A DNA stretch of 47,641 nt from an uncultured Oscillospiraceae bacterium (GTDB lineage Bacteria; Bacillota; Clostridia; Oscillospirales; Acutalibacteraceae), in NCBI GenBank assembly GCA_902478605.1, contig CABSLQ010000018.1:1-47641 (forward strand), written 5' to 3'. Position 1 is the stretch's first letter; every line of letters starts with the position of its first letter. Below, piece by piece: positions 40,639-47,641 of this stretch. The position numbers and the translations under genes were made by a program. The notes under the pieces are model-generated. The model searched no databases, had not been told where the DNA came from, and saw only the letters and a list, made by a program, of their open reading frames with translations.

Positions 40639-40884
40639 TCAGTTATTCAGATAGGACCGCACCAGCGCGCGCAGCAGTTCGTCCCGGTCCAGTTTGCGGA
40701 TAAGGCTGCGGGCGTTGTTGTGGGTGGTGATGTAGGTCGGGTCCTCCGAAAGAAGATAGCCCACAATCTGGTTGATGGGGTTGTATCCCTTTTCGCGAAG
40801 AGCGTCATATACCGTGGTAAGCACGGCCTTCATTTCCTGTTCCTTGTCATCGCCGAGCGAAAAAGTCATCGTCCTGTCCAGCAT
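40639..40884 (-). CDS. ireB: IreB family regulatory phosphoprotein (UPF0297)
   Basis: 81 residues matching UPF0297 throughout: TMTFSLGDDKEQEMKAVLTT, ALREKGYNPINQIVGYLLSE and DPTYITTHNNARSLIRKLDR. In Enterococcus faecalis IreB is phosphorylated on Thr by the PASTA kinase IreK and dampens cephalosporin tolerance; the conserved N-terminal Thr (DRTMTF) is present. In many Bacillota ireB precedes ruvX; here it is a single gene with a perfect-looking promoter and its own terminator. GGAGG lies a few bases upstream of the ATG. Confidence 0.93.
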   Translation of the reverse strand: MLDRTMTFSLGDDKEQEMKAVLTTVYDALREKGYNPINQIVGYLLSEDPTYITTHNNARSLIRKLDRDELLRALVRSYLNN

Positions 40885-40982
40885 GGCGCTCCCTCCAGTC
40901 TGCTCTCCTTTTAGAATGCCGGTTTGCGGATAAAATACCCGTTTGTATCCAAAATATTTCTCGGGGATTGTCCGCGTTTCCT

Positions 40983-41011
40983 ATTATACAGCACTCTATG
41001 CCCTATTTCAA
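40983..41011 (-). promoter_or_regulatory. Strong promoter of ireB
   Basis: Minus strand TTGAAA (41011-41006), 17-bp spacer, consensus TATAAT (40988-40983) preceded by TG. The -35 starts 5 bp after the pheT stop; the leader is about 90 nt. Confidence 0.8.
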
Positions 41012-41015
41012 GGGA

Positions 41016-43406
41016 TTATGAGCGGAGAATGCAGCCTTTTTCATCCAAATTTTTGAAGATTTTCTTAAGGGCGGGTTCGATCTGTTCGTCGGTGAGGGTG
41101 CCCTCCGCCGAGCGGAACATTAGGCTGTAGGCCACGCTCTTTTTGCCGGCGGCGATCTGGGCCCCGCGGTACACGTCGAACAGCGTCACGCTCTCGAGCA
41201 GGCGGCCGCCCGCCGCCCGGATGGTCTTTTCGATTTCGGCCACCGGCATGTCGTCGTCACACAGCAGCGCCAGATCCCGTTCCACCGCCGGGAAGCGGGG
41301 CAGCGGGCGGTACACGGTGGGCTGGCCCGCATAGGCAAAGAGGGAAGGCAGATCGATTTCGGCCAGATACACGCGGGTGTCGATTCCGTAAAGGGCGGCC
41401 GTATCGGGGTGCACCTCGCCCAGCGTGGCGATGACCCGGCCGTCCGCCAGGGCGTTGGCCTGCCGGCCCGGATGGAGATACGGCTCGGCCGAGACGGCGT
41501 ATTCCGCCGGGACGCGGAAGGCGCGCAGCAGATCCTCCACCAGACCCTTGAGGGTGAAGAAATCCTCCCCTTCGCCGTACAGGCCGAGGCACAGGGCGGG
41601 GATCTCCTCCGGCTGCTCGGTCATGGGCAGCTGCTTGGGAACAAAGCGCTTGCCCGCCTCGAAAAAGCGCACGGCGGGGATCTTGCGGCTGTAGTTGGTG
41701 GCGAGCACGGTCAGCATGCTGGTCGCCAGCTGGGTGCGCATGGTGGAATACTCCTCGCCCAGCGGGTTGAGCAGGGTGATGGCCTGCCGGCGGGGATCGC
41801 CGGCGGGCAGCGACAGGGTATCCACGGCCTTGCCGCTGATGAAGGAATAGGTGACGATTTCCCGCATCTGCCGCGCGGCGAGCAGCGCCTTGACCTTGTC
41901 GGTGTGCCGCCGTTCGGGCAGGCGGCGCCCCCGCACGATGACCCCGCGCATCGGGGTGCCCACGATATGGTCATAGCCGTAGATGCGCATGACCTCCTCG
42001 GCCAGATCGGCGCGGCCTTCCACATCGTCGCGGAAGGAGGGCACCGTACAGGTCAGCCGGCCGTCCGTGAGCGTGGTGGTGATTTGCAGCCGGTTGAGGA
42101 TATCCACCATGACGTCGATAGGTACCTGCACGCCCAGCAGATCGTTTATCCGCTGCGCTTCCACCGTGATTTGCCGCGGGGCGGGCAGTTCTTCGTGCCG
42201 GTCGATGGCCCCCTCGACGATATCGCCCGCGTCCAGCTCCTCAATGAGCTGCAGCGCGCGGTTCATGGCGTATTCCACGCCGTAGATGTCCACGCCCTTT
42301 TCAAACCGGGCGCTCGATTCGGTGCGCATGCCGAGGGTGCGCGCGGTGCGGCGCACGCTGTCGCGGCGGAATTTGGCGCATTCGAGGAAAAGATCGCGGG
42401 TGTCCGCCTTGATTTCGCTGTTCAGGCCGCCCATGATGCCCGCCAGGCAGGAGGGCGCCTCGGCGTCCGCAATGACGAGCATGTCGGAGGTCAGGGTGTG
42501 CGCCTTGCCGTCCAGGGTGGTGATGCCTTCCCCGTCGCCGGCCCGGCGCACGATGATCTGCCCGCCGCGGATATCCCGCAGGTCAAAGGCGTGCATCGGC
42601 TGCCCCGTTTCCAGCATGACGAAGTTGGTGATGTCCACAATGTTGTTGATGGGCCGCATACCCGCGCCGCGCAGGCAGCGCTTCATCCAGTCGGGGGAGG
42701 GGGCGATGCGCAGGTTGCGCACCACCCGGCCGAGATACCGGGGACACAGGTCGTAATCCTTCACCGTGATGTCGATATGCTCCCGGATATCGCCGCCCTT
42801 CGCGGTGTAAGCCGGGACAGGGGTGCGGCATTCTTTGCCCAGGACGACGGCCACCTCCCGCGCCACGCCGAGCACGCTCTGGCAGTCGGGGCGGTTGGCG
42901 GTGATTTTGAAGTCGATGACCACGTCGTCGAGCTGCAGCACCTCGCGCATATCGGTGCCGGGCTTCCAGTCGCCTTGGAGGATCAGGATGCCGTGCACGC
43001 CCGCGCCGGGGTAATCCTCTTCCTTAAGGCACAGCTCCTCGCCGGAGCAGAGCATGCCGTTGGAGGCGACGCCGCGCAGCTTGCCCTTTTTGATGTGCAT
43101 GCCGTTGGGCAGATGGGAATCGTGCAGCGAAGCGGGCACCAGCGCCCCCTCGAACACGTTGTCCGCGCCGGTGACGATCTGCACCGGTTCGTCCGCGCCG
43201 ATGTCAATCTGACAGATCTGCAGCTTGTCGGCGTCGGGGTGTTTTTCCAGCTTGACGATGCGGCCCACCACCACGTTGTCCATCGTGGCGGAGAGGTCCT
43301 CCACGCTTTCCACCTCAAAGCCTGCCATCACCATTTTATCGCACAGTTCGGCCACCGGCACGTCGATGTCCACGTACCGTTTGAGCCAGCTGAGTGCCAT
43401 TTTCAT
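41016..43406 (-). CDS. pheT: Phenylalanine--tRNA ligase beta subunit
   Basis: 796 residues with the full bacterial domain order: N-terminal B1, EMAP-like tRNA-binding domain (~40-150, KLEKHPDADKLQICQIDIG), B3/B4 editing domains (~210-390), B5 (QRINDLLGVQVPIDVMVDIL), and the C-terminal FDX-ACB anticodon domain (PLPRFPAVERDLALLCDDDM). Forms the (alpha-beta)2 synthetase with PheS and clears Tyr-tRNA(Phe). AAGGAAAGGAG precedes the ATG. 18 bp after pheS; no clear terminator follows. Confidence 0.97.
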   Translation of the reverse strand: MKMALSWLKRYVDIDVPVAELCDKMVMAGFEVESVEDLSATMDNVVVGRIVKLEKHPDADKLQICQIDIGADEPVQIVTGADNVFEGALVPASLHDSHLPNGMHIKKGKLRGVASNGMLCSGEELCLKEEDYPGAGVHGILILQGDWKPGTDMREVLQLDDVVIDFKITANRPDCQSVLGVAREVAVVLGKECRTPVPAYTAKGGDIREHIDITVKDYDLCPRYLGRVVRNLRIAPSPDWMKRCLRGAGMRPINNIVDITNFVMLETGQPMHAFDLRDIRGGQIIVRRAGDGEGITTLDGKAHTLTSDMLVIADAEAPSCLAGIMGGLNSEIKADTRDLFLECAKFRRDSVRRTARTLGMRTESSARFEKGVDIYGVEYAMNRALQLIEELDAGDIVEGAIDRHEELPAPRQITVEAQRINDLLGVQVPIDVMVDILNRLQITTTLTDGRLTCTVPSFRDDVEGRADLAEEVMRIYGYDHIVGTPMRGVIVRGRRLPERRHTDKVKALLAARQMREIVTYSFISGKAVDTLSLPAGDPRRQAITLLNPLGEEYSTMRTQLATSMLTVLATNYSRKIPAVRFFEAGKRFVPKQLPMTEQPEEIPALCLGLYGEGEDFFTLKGLVEDLLRAFRVPAEYAVSAEPYLHPGRQANALADGRVIATLGEVHPDTAALYGIDTRVYLAEIDLPSLFAYAGQPTVYRPLPRFPAVERDLALLCDDDMPVAEIEKTIRAAGGRLLESVTLFDVYRGAQIAAGKKSVAYSLMFRSAEGTLTDEQIEPALKKIFKNLDEKGCILRS

Positions 43407-43424
43407 CGTCGATTGCTCCTTTCC

Positions 43425-44447
43425 TTAGGCGAACTGTTCGAGGAAGCGCAGGTCGTTCTCGAACAGGAGACGGATATCGCTGATTTTATACCGGGTGGTG
43501 GTCAGCCGGTCCAGACCGATGCCGAAGGCAAAGCCGGAATACACCTCCGGGTCGATGCCGCAGCCGGCGAGCACGTGGGGGTGCACCATGCCGGCGCCGA
43601 GAATTTCAATCCAGCCGCTGCCCTTGCACACGCGGCAGCCCTTGCCCCCGCAGGCGGAGCAGGAGACGTCCACCTCCACGCTGGGTTCGGTGAAGGGGAA
43701 ATAGGAGGGACGGAACTTGACCTTGGTTTCGGGGCCGTAGATTTCGTGCGCAAACTGCTCGAGCACCCCTTTGAGATCGCACAGGGTGACCCCCTTGTCC
43801 ACCACAAGGCCCTCCACCTGATGGAAGATGGGCGAGTGGGTGGCGTCCACCTCGTCCGCGCGGTAAACGCGGCCGGGGCAGATGATGCGGATGGGGGGCT
43901 TGCGCTGTTCCATGGTGCGGATCTGGGCCGAGGAGGTCTGGGAACGCAGCAGCAGGTCGCTTGTCAGATAGAAGGTGTCCTGCATGTCGCGGGCGGGGTG
44001 ATCCTTGGGCAGGTTGAGCGCCTCGAAGCAGTAGTGGTCGGTTTCCACCTCGGGGCCGTCCACCACGTCGAAGCCCATCGACTGGAACACGTCGATCATG
44101 TCCTCCAGTACGATGTGCAGCGGATGCAGGCCGCCGGGGGCGGTGATGCTGCCCGGCATGGTCACGTCGAGGCGCTCCTCCTCGAGACGGGCCTCCTGCA
44201 GCGCCTTCTGAATCGCGCCGGCCCGTTCGGTGAGCGCCTGTTCCAGCTCGGCGCGCAGCTCGTTGACCATCTGGCCGACGCGGGGGCGTTCCTCCGCCGG
44301 AAGGCTGCCCATGCCGCGCAGCAGCTCGGTCAGGGCGCCCTTTTTGCCCATGATGCGCACGCGGAACTCCTCCAGCTCTTTGGGAAGGTTCAGCTTTTGC
44401 AGTTCCTGCAAGGCGCCGGCCCGCAGGGCATCGATTTTTTCTTTCAT
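43425..44447 (-). CDS. pheS: Phenylalanine--tRNA ligase alpha subunit
   Basis: 340 residues, standard length. N-terminal coiled coil (1-85) binds tRNA; the catalytic domain has class II motif 2 (RIICPGRVYRADEVDATHSP, FHQVEGLVVD), FRPSYFPFTEPSVEVDVSC and motif 3 FAFGIGLDRLTTTRY. A Cys cluster CSACGGKGCRVCKGSGW is the expected bacterial insertion. Start at the ATG at 44447; the ribosome site is weak. The gene is controlled by the T-box leader upstream. Confidence 0.97.
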   Translation of the reverse strand: MKEKIDALRAGALQELQKLNLPKELEEFRVRIMGKKGALTELLRGMGSLPAEERPRVGQMVNELRAELEQALTERAGAIQKALQEARLEEERLDVTMPGSITAPGGLHPLHIVLEDMIDVFQSMGFDVVDGPEVETDHYCFEALNLPKDHPARDMQDTFYLTSDLLLRSQTSSAQIRTMEQRKPPIRIICPGRVYRADEVDATHSPIFHQVEGLVVDKGVTLCDLKGVLEQFAHEIYGPETKVKFRPSYFPFTEPSVEVDVSCSACGGKGCRVCKGSGWIEILGAGMVHPHVLAGCGIDPEVYSGFAFGIGLDRLTTTRYKISDIRLLFENDLRFLEQFA

Positions 44448-44469
44448 GCGTGAATAGCCTGCCTTTCTT

Positions 44470-44745
44470 TTGGGAATAAAAAAAGCCTCCGCCCCCGTAA
44501 AAGGGACGAAGACACCGTCTCCGTGGTACCACCCTGGTTTTTGCATGAAGCAAACACTTCTGCGGCCGGTAACGGGGCCCGCCGTCAGAGCCTACTCCGC
44601 CGGGCGGCGTTTAAGCCCTGCCGCTCCGGAGTGAACTTCGGCGGTGCGCTTCCGCGGGGCGCTTTCAGCCGCGGCCGGCCGGCCGCCTCGCCCCTCTCTG
44701 TGGAGGAAAATACACCGCTTACTCTCTCCATCGCTGCGTTATTGG
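44470..44745 (-). promoter_or_regulatory. T-box riboswitch (tRNA-Phe sensing) before pheST
   Basis: The minus-strand leader of about 300 nt contains the T-box core AGGGTGGTACCACGG (44535-44521), the GAGAGAGTA near its 5' end, and GAAGTTCACTCC with TTC (44635-44633) placed as a Phe specifier codon. Downstream an 11-bp terminator stem (G-U pairs allowed) at about 44514-44485 is followed by seven T residues. Uncharged tRNA-Phe would favour the antiterminator and pheST expression. Confidence 0.92.
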
Positions 44746-44750
44746 TTTTT

Positions 44751-44778
44751 AGTATACCACATATTTTGTAAAAAGCAA
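44751..44778 (-). promoter_or_regulatory. Promoter of the pheST transcript
   Basis: Minus strand TTGCTT (44778-44773), 16-bp spacer, extended -10 TGGTATACT (last base 44751), immediately before the T-box leader. Confidence 0.7.
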
Positions 44779-44852
44779 GCGGAATTTCGGTTTTGGCCCG
44801 GGTGACAGAAGAATTCCTTAACCTTTGCGGTATAAAATTAAGAAGGAGTTCC

Positions 44853-44881
44853 TTGACAGGGTACGCAAAGTTGCGTACAAT
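44853..44881 (+). promoter_or_regulatory. xpaC-telA promoter with a palindromic operator in the spacer
   Basis: TTGACA (44853-44858), 17-bp spacer, TACAAT (44876-44881). An 18-bp perfect palindrome GTACGCAAAGTTGCGTAC (44861-44878) fills the spacer and the first half of the -10, an ideal repressor site. The cognate regulator is not in the window and I do not recognise the motif. Confidence 0.75.
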
Positions 44882-44924
44882 ACAAATAGCGTATATACCG
44901 GATAGAAATGAGGGATCGGCCCAG

Positions 44925-45833
44925 ATGAACCAGTATCCATACAACCCGAACGGGACGCCGGTCCCGCAGCCCCAGCCCCAGCCTCAACCGCAGCCCCAAC
45001 CCCAACCGGCGCCGTCGTACCAGTATCACTACCAATATCAGAACCCCGCGCCCCAGGGGGCGCCGCAGGTGCGGCCCATGGTGCCGCAGCGGCCGGCGCC
45101 CGTCATGGCCCGCAAGGTGGTCAAAAAGAAGTCGCTTGCCCCGTGGTTCCTGGTGGTGCTGTGGTGGCTTTTGTATGCGGTGTTTGTGACCTTTGACGGG
45201 CCGATTGACCTGGCGCTGGCGGCGGGCGGATCGGTGGTGCTTTTCATCGTGTCGCGGCTGCTTATCCGGGACCGGGAGATTTCGGTGCCCATGACGATGC
45301 AGGAGCTGGCCATGATGGAGGCGGAACAGCGGCAGCGGGCGGCCGAGCAGGCCCAGCAGGCGGCCGCCGCCTCCGCACAGACGGTGGAATCGGTGATCCC
45401 CAAGGAAGCACGGGATTACCTGCGGCAGATGCGGGAGGCGGACGTGGCCATCCAGGACGAGGCGGTATCGGCCAAAATCCGGGTGCTCGAGGCCCGCACC
45501 GATCAGATTTTCCGCGTGGTGTCGGAAAACCCCGACAAGCTGCCCCATATCCGCAAATTCATGGACTATTATCTGCCCACGCTGCTCAAGCTGCTGCGGT
45601 CGTACGACCACATGGAGGAGCAGGGGATTCAGGGCGAGAATATCCGCCGCACCATGGCGGAGATTGAAAAGGTGCTGGACACGGTGGTGGTGGCCTTCGA
45701 CAAGCAGCTGGACAGTCTGTTCCAGGCGGAAGCGATGGACATTTCCAGCGATATCCGGGTACTCGAGAATGTTATGACCCAGGAAGGGCTGCTGCGGCAG
45801 GACGTGTTCGGCAAGGACGCGCCCGGAAAGTAA
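44925..45833 (+). CDS. xpaC: XpaC family (5-bromo-4-chloroindolyl phosphate hydrolysis) membrane protein
   Basis: 302 residues: an N-terminal tail with a run of Pro-Gln dipeptides (~14-30) and Tyr/Gln-rich sequence, two hydrophobic segments (~73-90 and ~95-110, LAPWFLVVLWWLLYAVFVTF...GGSVVLFIVSRLLI), then a cytoplasmic helical domain with PKEARDYLRQMREADVAIQD and IRKFMDYYLPTLLKLLRSYD, the XpaC core. The family name comes from an old activity assay; a true role is unknown, but xpaC is almost always followed by telA. ATG at 44925 with GAGGG upstream. Confidence 0.88.
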   Translation: MNQYPYNPNGTPVPQPQPQPQPQPQPQPAPSYQYHYQYQNPAPQGAPQVRPMVPQRPAPVMARKVVKKKSLAPWFLVVLWWLLYAVFVTFDGPIDLALAAGGSVVLFIVSRLLIRDREISVPMTMQELAMMEAEQRQRAAEQAQQAAAASAQTVESVIPKEARDYLRQMREADVAIQDEAVSAKIRVLEARTDQIFRVVSENPDKLPHIRKFMDYYLPTLLKLLRSYDHMEEQGIQGENIRRTMAEIEKVLDTVVVAFDKQLDSLFQAEAMDISSDIRVLENVMTQEGLLRQDVFGKDAPGK

Positions 45834-45859
45834 AGCAGCTTTTCTAATACAGGAAAGGT

Positions 45860-47020
45860 ATGGTGGAACAAATGGCGGACGAAATGAACCTGACAGTGGA
45901 AGCGCCGGTGCTGACCCTGGATCCGATGACACAGGCGCCCCCGGCGATGATGCAGCCGGCCCCTGCGCCCGAAACGCTGCCCGAGGATCTCAGTGAGCAG
46001 AACCTCACCCCCGAAGAGCGCAAAATGGTGGAGGATTTCGCCAAGACGATCGACATATCCAACAGCAACGTCATTTTAACCTATGGTGCGGCGGCGCAGC
46101 AGAAGATCGCCGGCTTTTCCGAGTCGGCGCTCAAAAGCGTGCGCACCAAGGACATGGGCGAAATCGGCCAGATGGTGGCCAATCTGGTGGGTGAGCTCAA
46201 AGCCTTCTCGCCCGAAGAGGAGGAGAAGGGGTTCCTCGGGTTCTTCAAGCGGTCGGCCAACAAGGTTTCGGTCATGAAGGCCAAATACGACAAGGCGGAA
46301 ACCAGTGTGGATAAGATCGCGGCCCAGCTGGAGGCGCATCAGATTCAGCTGATGAAGGACGTGGCCATGCTCGACCAGATGTATCAGGTCAACCTTTCCT
46401 ATTTCAAGGAACTGAGCATGTATATCCTCGCGGGCAAGCAGCGGCTCAACGAGGTGCGCACCACCACCCTGCCCGAGCTGATGGAAAAGGCGAAGAAATC
46501 GGGACTGCCCGAGGACGCGCAGGCGGCCAACGACCTCGACGCGCTGTGCAACCGGTTTGAGAAGAAGATCCACGATCTGGAGCTGACCCGCATCATCTCG
46601 ATCCAGATGGCGCCGCAGATCCGGCTGGTGCAGGGCAACGACACCCTGATGACCGAAAAGATCCAGTCCACCATCGTCAACACCATCCCGCTGTGGAAGT
46701 CGCAGATGGTGCTGGCCCTGGGCCTGTCCCATTCGCAGGACGCGATGGAGGCCCAGCGCAAGGTCACCGACCTGACCAACGAGCTGCTCAAAAAGAACGC
46801 GGACGCGCTCAAGACGGCCACCGTTGAGACGGCCAAGGAATCGGAGCGCGGCATCGTGGATCTCGAAACGCTGCAGCATACCAACGAAAGCCTGATTTCC
46901 ACCCTCGACGAAGTGATGCAGATTCAGGCGGACGGCCGGCAGAAGCGCCGCGAGGCGGAGGCGGAGCTGGGCCGTATGGAAGGCGAGCTCAAGCAGAAGC
47001 TGCTGCAGCTGCAGAAATAA
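45860..47020 (+). CDS. telA: TelA/KlaA toxic anion resistance family protein
   Basis: 386 residues, mostly helical: a Pro/Ala/Met-rich N-terminus, then FAKTIDISNSNVILTYGAAA, NKVSVMKAKYDKAETSVDKI and the strongly conserved MAPQIRLVQGNDTLMTEKIQ with STIVNTIPLWKSQMVLALGL. TelA proteins are linked with tellurite and cell-envelope stress resistance in several bacteria; in Bacillota they pair with XpaC (B. subtilis xpaC-yaaN), so the two probably form one membrane-associated stress module. Start at 45860; Met5 (45872) is an alternative. Followed by a good terminator. Confidence 0.9.
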   Translation: MVEQMADEMNLTVEAPVLTLDPMTQAPPAMMQPAPAPETLPEDLSEQNLTPEERKMVEDFAKTIDISNSNVILTYGAAAQQKIAGFSESALKSVRTKDMGEIGQMVANLVGELKAFSPEEEEKGFLGFFKRSANKVSVMKAKYDKAETSVDKIAAQLEAHQIQLMKDVAMLDQMYQVNLSYFKELSMYILAGKQRLNEVRTTTLPELMEKAKKSGLPEDAQAANDLDALCNRFEKKIHDLELTRIISIQMAPQIRLVQGNDTLMTEKIQSTIVNTIPLWKSQMVLALGLSHSQDAMEAQRKVTDLTNELLKKNADALKTATVETAKESERGIVDLETLQHTNESLISTLDEVMQIQADGRQKRREAEAELGRMEGELKQKLLQLQK

Positions 47021-47033
47021 AACCGGCGGCCTT

Positions 47034-47068
47034 AAAAACCCTCCCCGCTGTGGGAGGGTTTTTGTTTT
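47034..47068 (+). terminator. Rho-independent terminator of xpaC-telA
   Basis: AAAAACCCTCCC (47034-47045), loop CGCTGT, GGGAGGGTTTTT (47052-47063), then GTTTTG. Starts 13 bp after the telA stop. Confidence 0.92.
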
Positions 47069-47143
47069 GCGGCAGGCCGCGGCGGCACATGCGCCTTAGA
47101 AACAAGGCGTTCGGCGAACGGAAGAGGAGAGAACCGATAAAGG

Positions 47144-47641
47144 ATGAATACCTATTTTTATGAAGCGTTTGAGGGGGTGAAGCTCCCGGAAACCGGCAGT
47201 ACGGCGTCAACCGAACGGGCCATTGGATTGAATTCCCTCAGCGCGGGCGGCTCTGGCCTTGGCCTCGGCGGCGGGGCCGGTGGGCGTGTCATGGAAATGC
47301 GCGCAGGAGGCCGGCAAAGCGGAACCGTGCAGCAAACGGGTCGGCCATGCGCCAGCCCTGCTGGCCGGCGCCCGGAAACGGCCGGCTTCAAGCTCCGGCA
47401 GCCTGCACGGCGCCGGTATTGCCCGGGAAATATGGCCATGCCGGGCGATGGCCGGCTCCCCCTGCCGGCGCCCGGATTCCCCCCTAAAGAAAAAGCAGCC
47501 GTTCCTGTCCAATGCCGGACAGGAACGGCTGCTTTCAGAGTGTCAAAAAGTATCGGAAGGAAGGGGAGGTGTGGAGGGGGAACCATCAGGGTTCCCCACT
47601 CCGCGTCGAGCGAAGCGGATCAAAGCCGCCTTCAGGCGGCC
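47144..47641 (+). CDS. Doubtful open frame running off the right edge
   Basis: ATG at 47144 opens a frame (MNTYFYEAFEGVKLPETGST at the start, then Gly-rich) without a stop to the window end. AGAGGAGAG is about 14 nt upstream, too far. The frame continues through a terminator hairpin (47492-47535) and the repeat copy, and its composition becomes Arg/Gly/Pro-rich, so at most the first ~50 codons could be real. I see no other gene in 47069-47491. Confidence 0.2.
   Translation, partial: MNTYFYEAFEGVKLPETGSTASTERAIGLNSLSAGGSGLGLGGGAGGRVMEMRAGGRQSGTVQQTGRPCASPAGRRPETAGFKLRQPARRRYCPGNMAMPGDGRLPLPAPGFPPKEKAAVPVQCRTGTAAFRVSKSIGRKGRCGGGTIRVPHSASSEADQSRLQAA
47492..47535 (+). terminator. Strong terminator hairpin abutting the repeat copy
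   Basis: Perfect 19-bp inverted repeat (47492-47510 with 47517-47535), loop AATGCC, ending in TTT directly before the repeat end CAGAGTGTC. No gene clearly ends here on the plus strand; it may serve a gene beyond the edge on the other strand. Confidence 0.7.
47536..47641. repeat. Second (partial) copy of the 38.7-kb element, inverted, cut by the window edge
   Basis: 47536-47641 matches the reverse complement of 38893-38787 over its full length except for one A fewer in the A-run (five against six). It begins with the same terminal repeat CAGAGTGTCAAAAA and again directly abuts a terminator hairpin. Confidence 0.85.

Noticed and set aside
1..47641. CRISPR array, tRNA/rRNA genes, prophage or integrase/transposase genes
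   Set aside because: No regularly spaced repeats of CRISPR type, no cloverleaf-forming segments and no recombinase motifs were seen on either strand.

Overview
The window is about 48 kb of a G+C-rich Bacillota (Firmicutes) chromosome, most likely a Clostridia member of the Oscillospiraceae/Ruminococcaceae type. The grounds are the rimP-nusA-ylxR-ylxQ-infB-rbfA-nrnA-truB-ribF-rpsO-pnp gene order, an IreB (UPF0297) gene, a T-box before pheS, an XpaC-TelA pair, an ACT/UPF0210 pair and a V-type ATPase operon, together with strong AGGAGG-like ribosome binding sites. Genus cannot be fixed from the sequence alone. No rRNA, tRNA, CRISPR array, phage or transposase gene was seen.

Layout. 1-5.3 kb (minus): proline synthesis genes proB-proA (proA runs off the left edge), preceded by a patatin lipase - ZIP metal transporter - M16 peptidase operon. 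5.36-6.05 kb (plus): a DUF3298 protein. 6.2-19.2 kb (minus): the transcription/translation cluster from rimP down to pnp, driven by a good promoter at 19.15-19.18 kb. It is interrupted by a MITE-like element between infB and rbfA and by an A+T-richer acyltransferase gene between ribF and rpsO; ribF is fused in frame to a HAD phosphatase domain. 19.3-20.45 kb (plus): a Cu/Zn superoxide dismutase gene broken (or frameshifted) at an A8 run, a 44-residue Gln/Asn-rich peptide gene and a ribbon-helix-helix protein. 20.6-22.45 kb (minus): PHP phosphatase and a class-A-beta-lactamase-fold serine hydrolase. 22.7-25.8 kb (plus): transglutaminase-like lipoprotein, ACT protein and UPF0210 protein. 26.0-34.7 kb (plus): nine V-ATPase genes (H-C-I-K-F-E-A-B-D) with a hairpin leader. 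35.0-37.2 kb (plus): a membrane-fusion protein and MacB/FtsX-type permease without an adjacent ATPase. 37.4-38.65 kb (plus): an O-acetylhomoserine sulfhydrylase-like enzyme. 38.66-38.93 kb: a 194-bp element with imperfect terminal inverted repeats, flanked by two identical copies of a 38-bp terminator. 39.1-44.75 kb (minus): lipid kinase, a conserved hypothetical, ireB, and T-box-controlled pheS-pheT. 44.85-47.0 kb (plus): xpaC-telA behind a promoter with a palindromic operator. The right edge holds a second partial copy of the 38.7-kb element, again abutting a terminator hairpin.

Most genes are housekeeping. The observations most worth following are the terminator-flanked mobile-looking element, the RibF-HAD fusion, the sodC frameshift, the Gln/Asn-rich small protein, the infB-rbfA element and the xpaC operator. 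All identifications come from reading motifs, lengths and context; no database search was possible.
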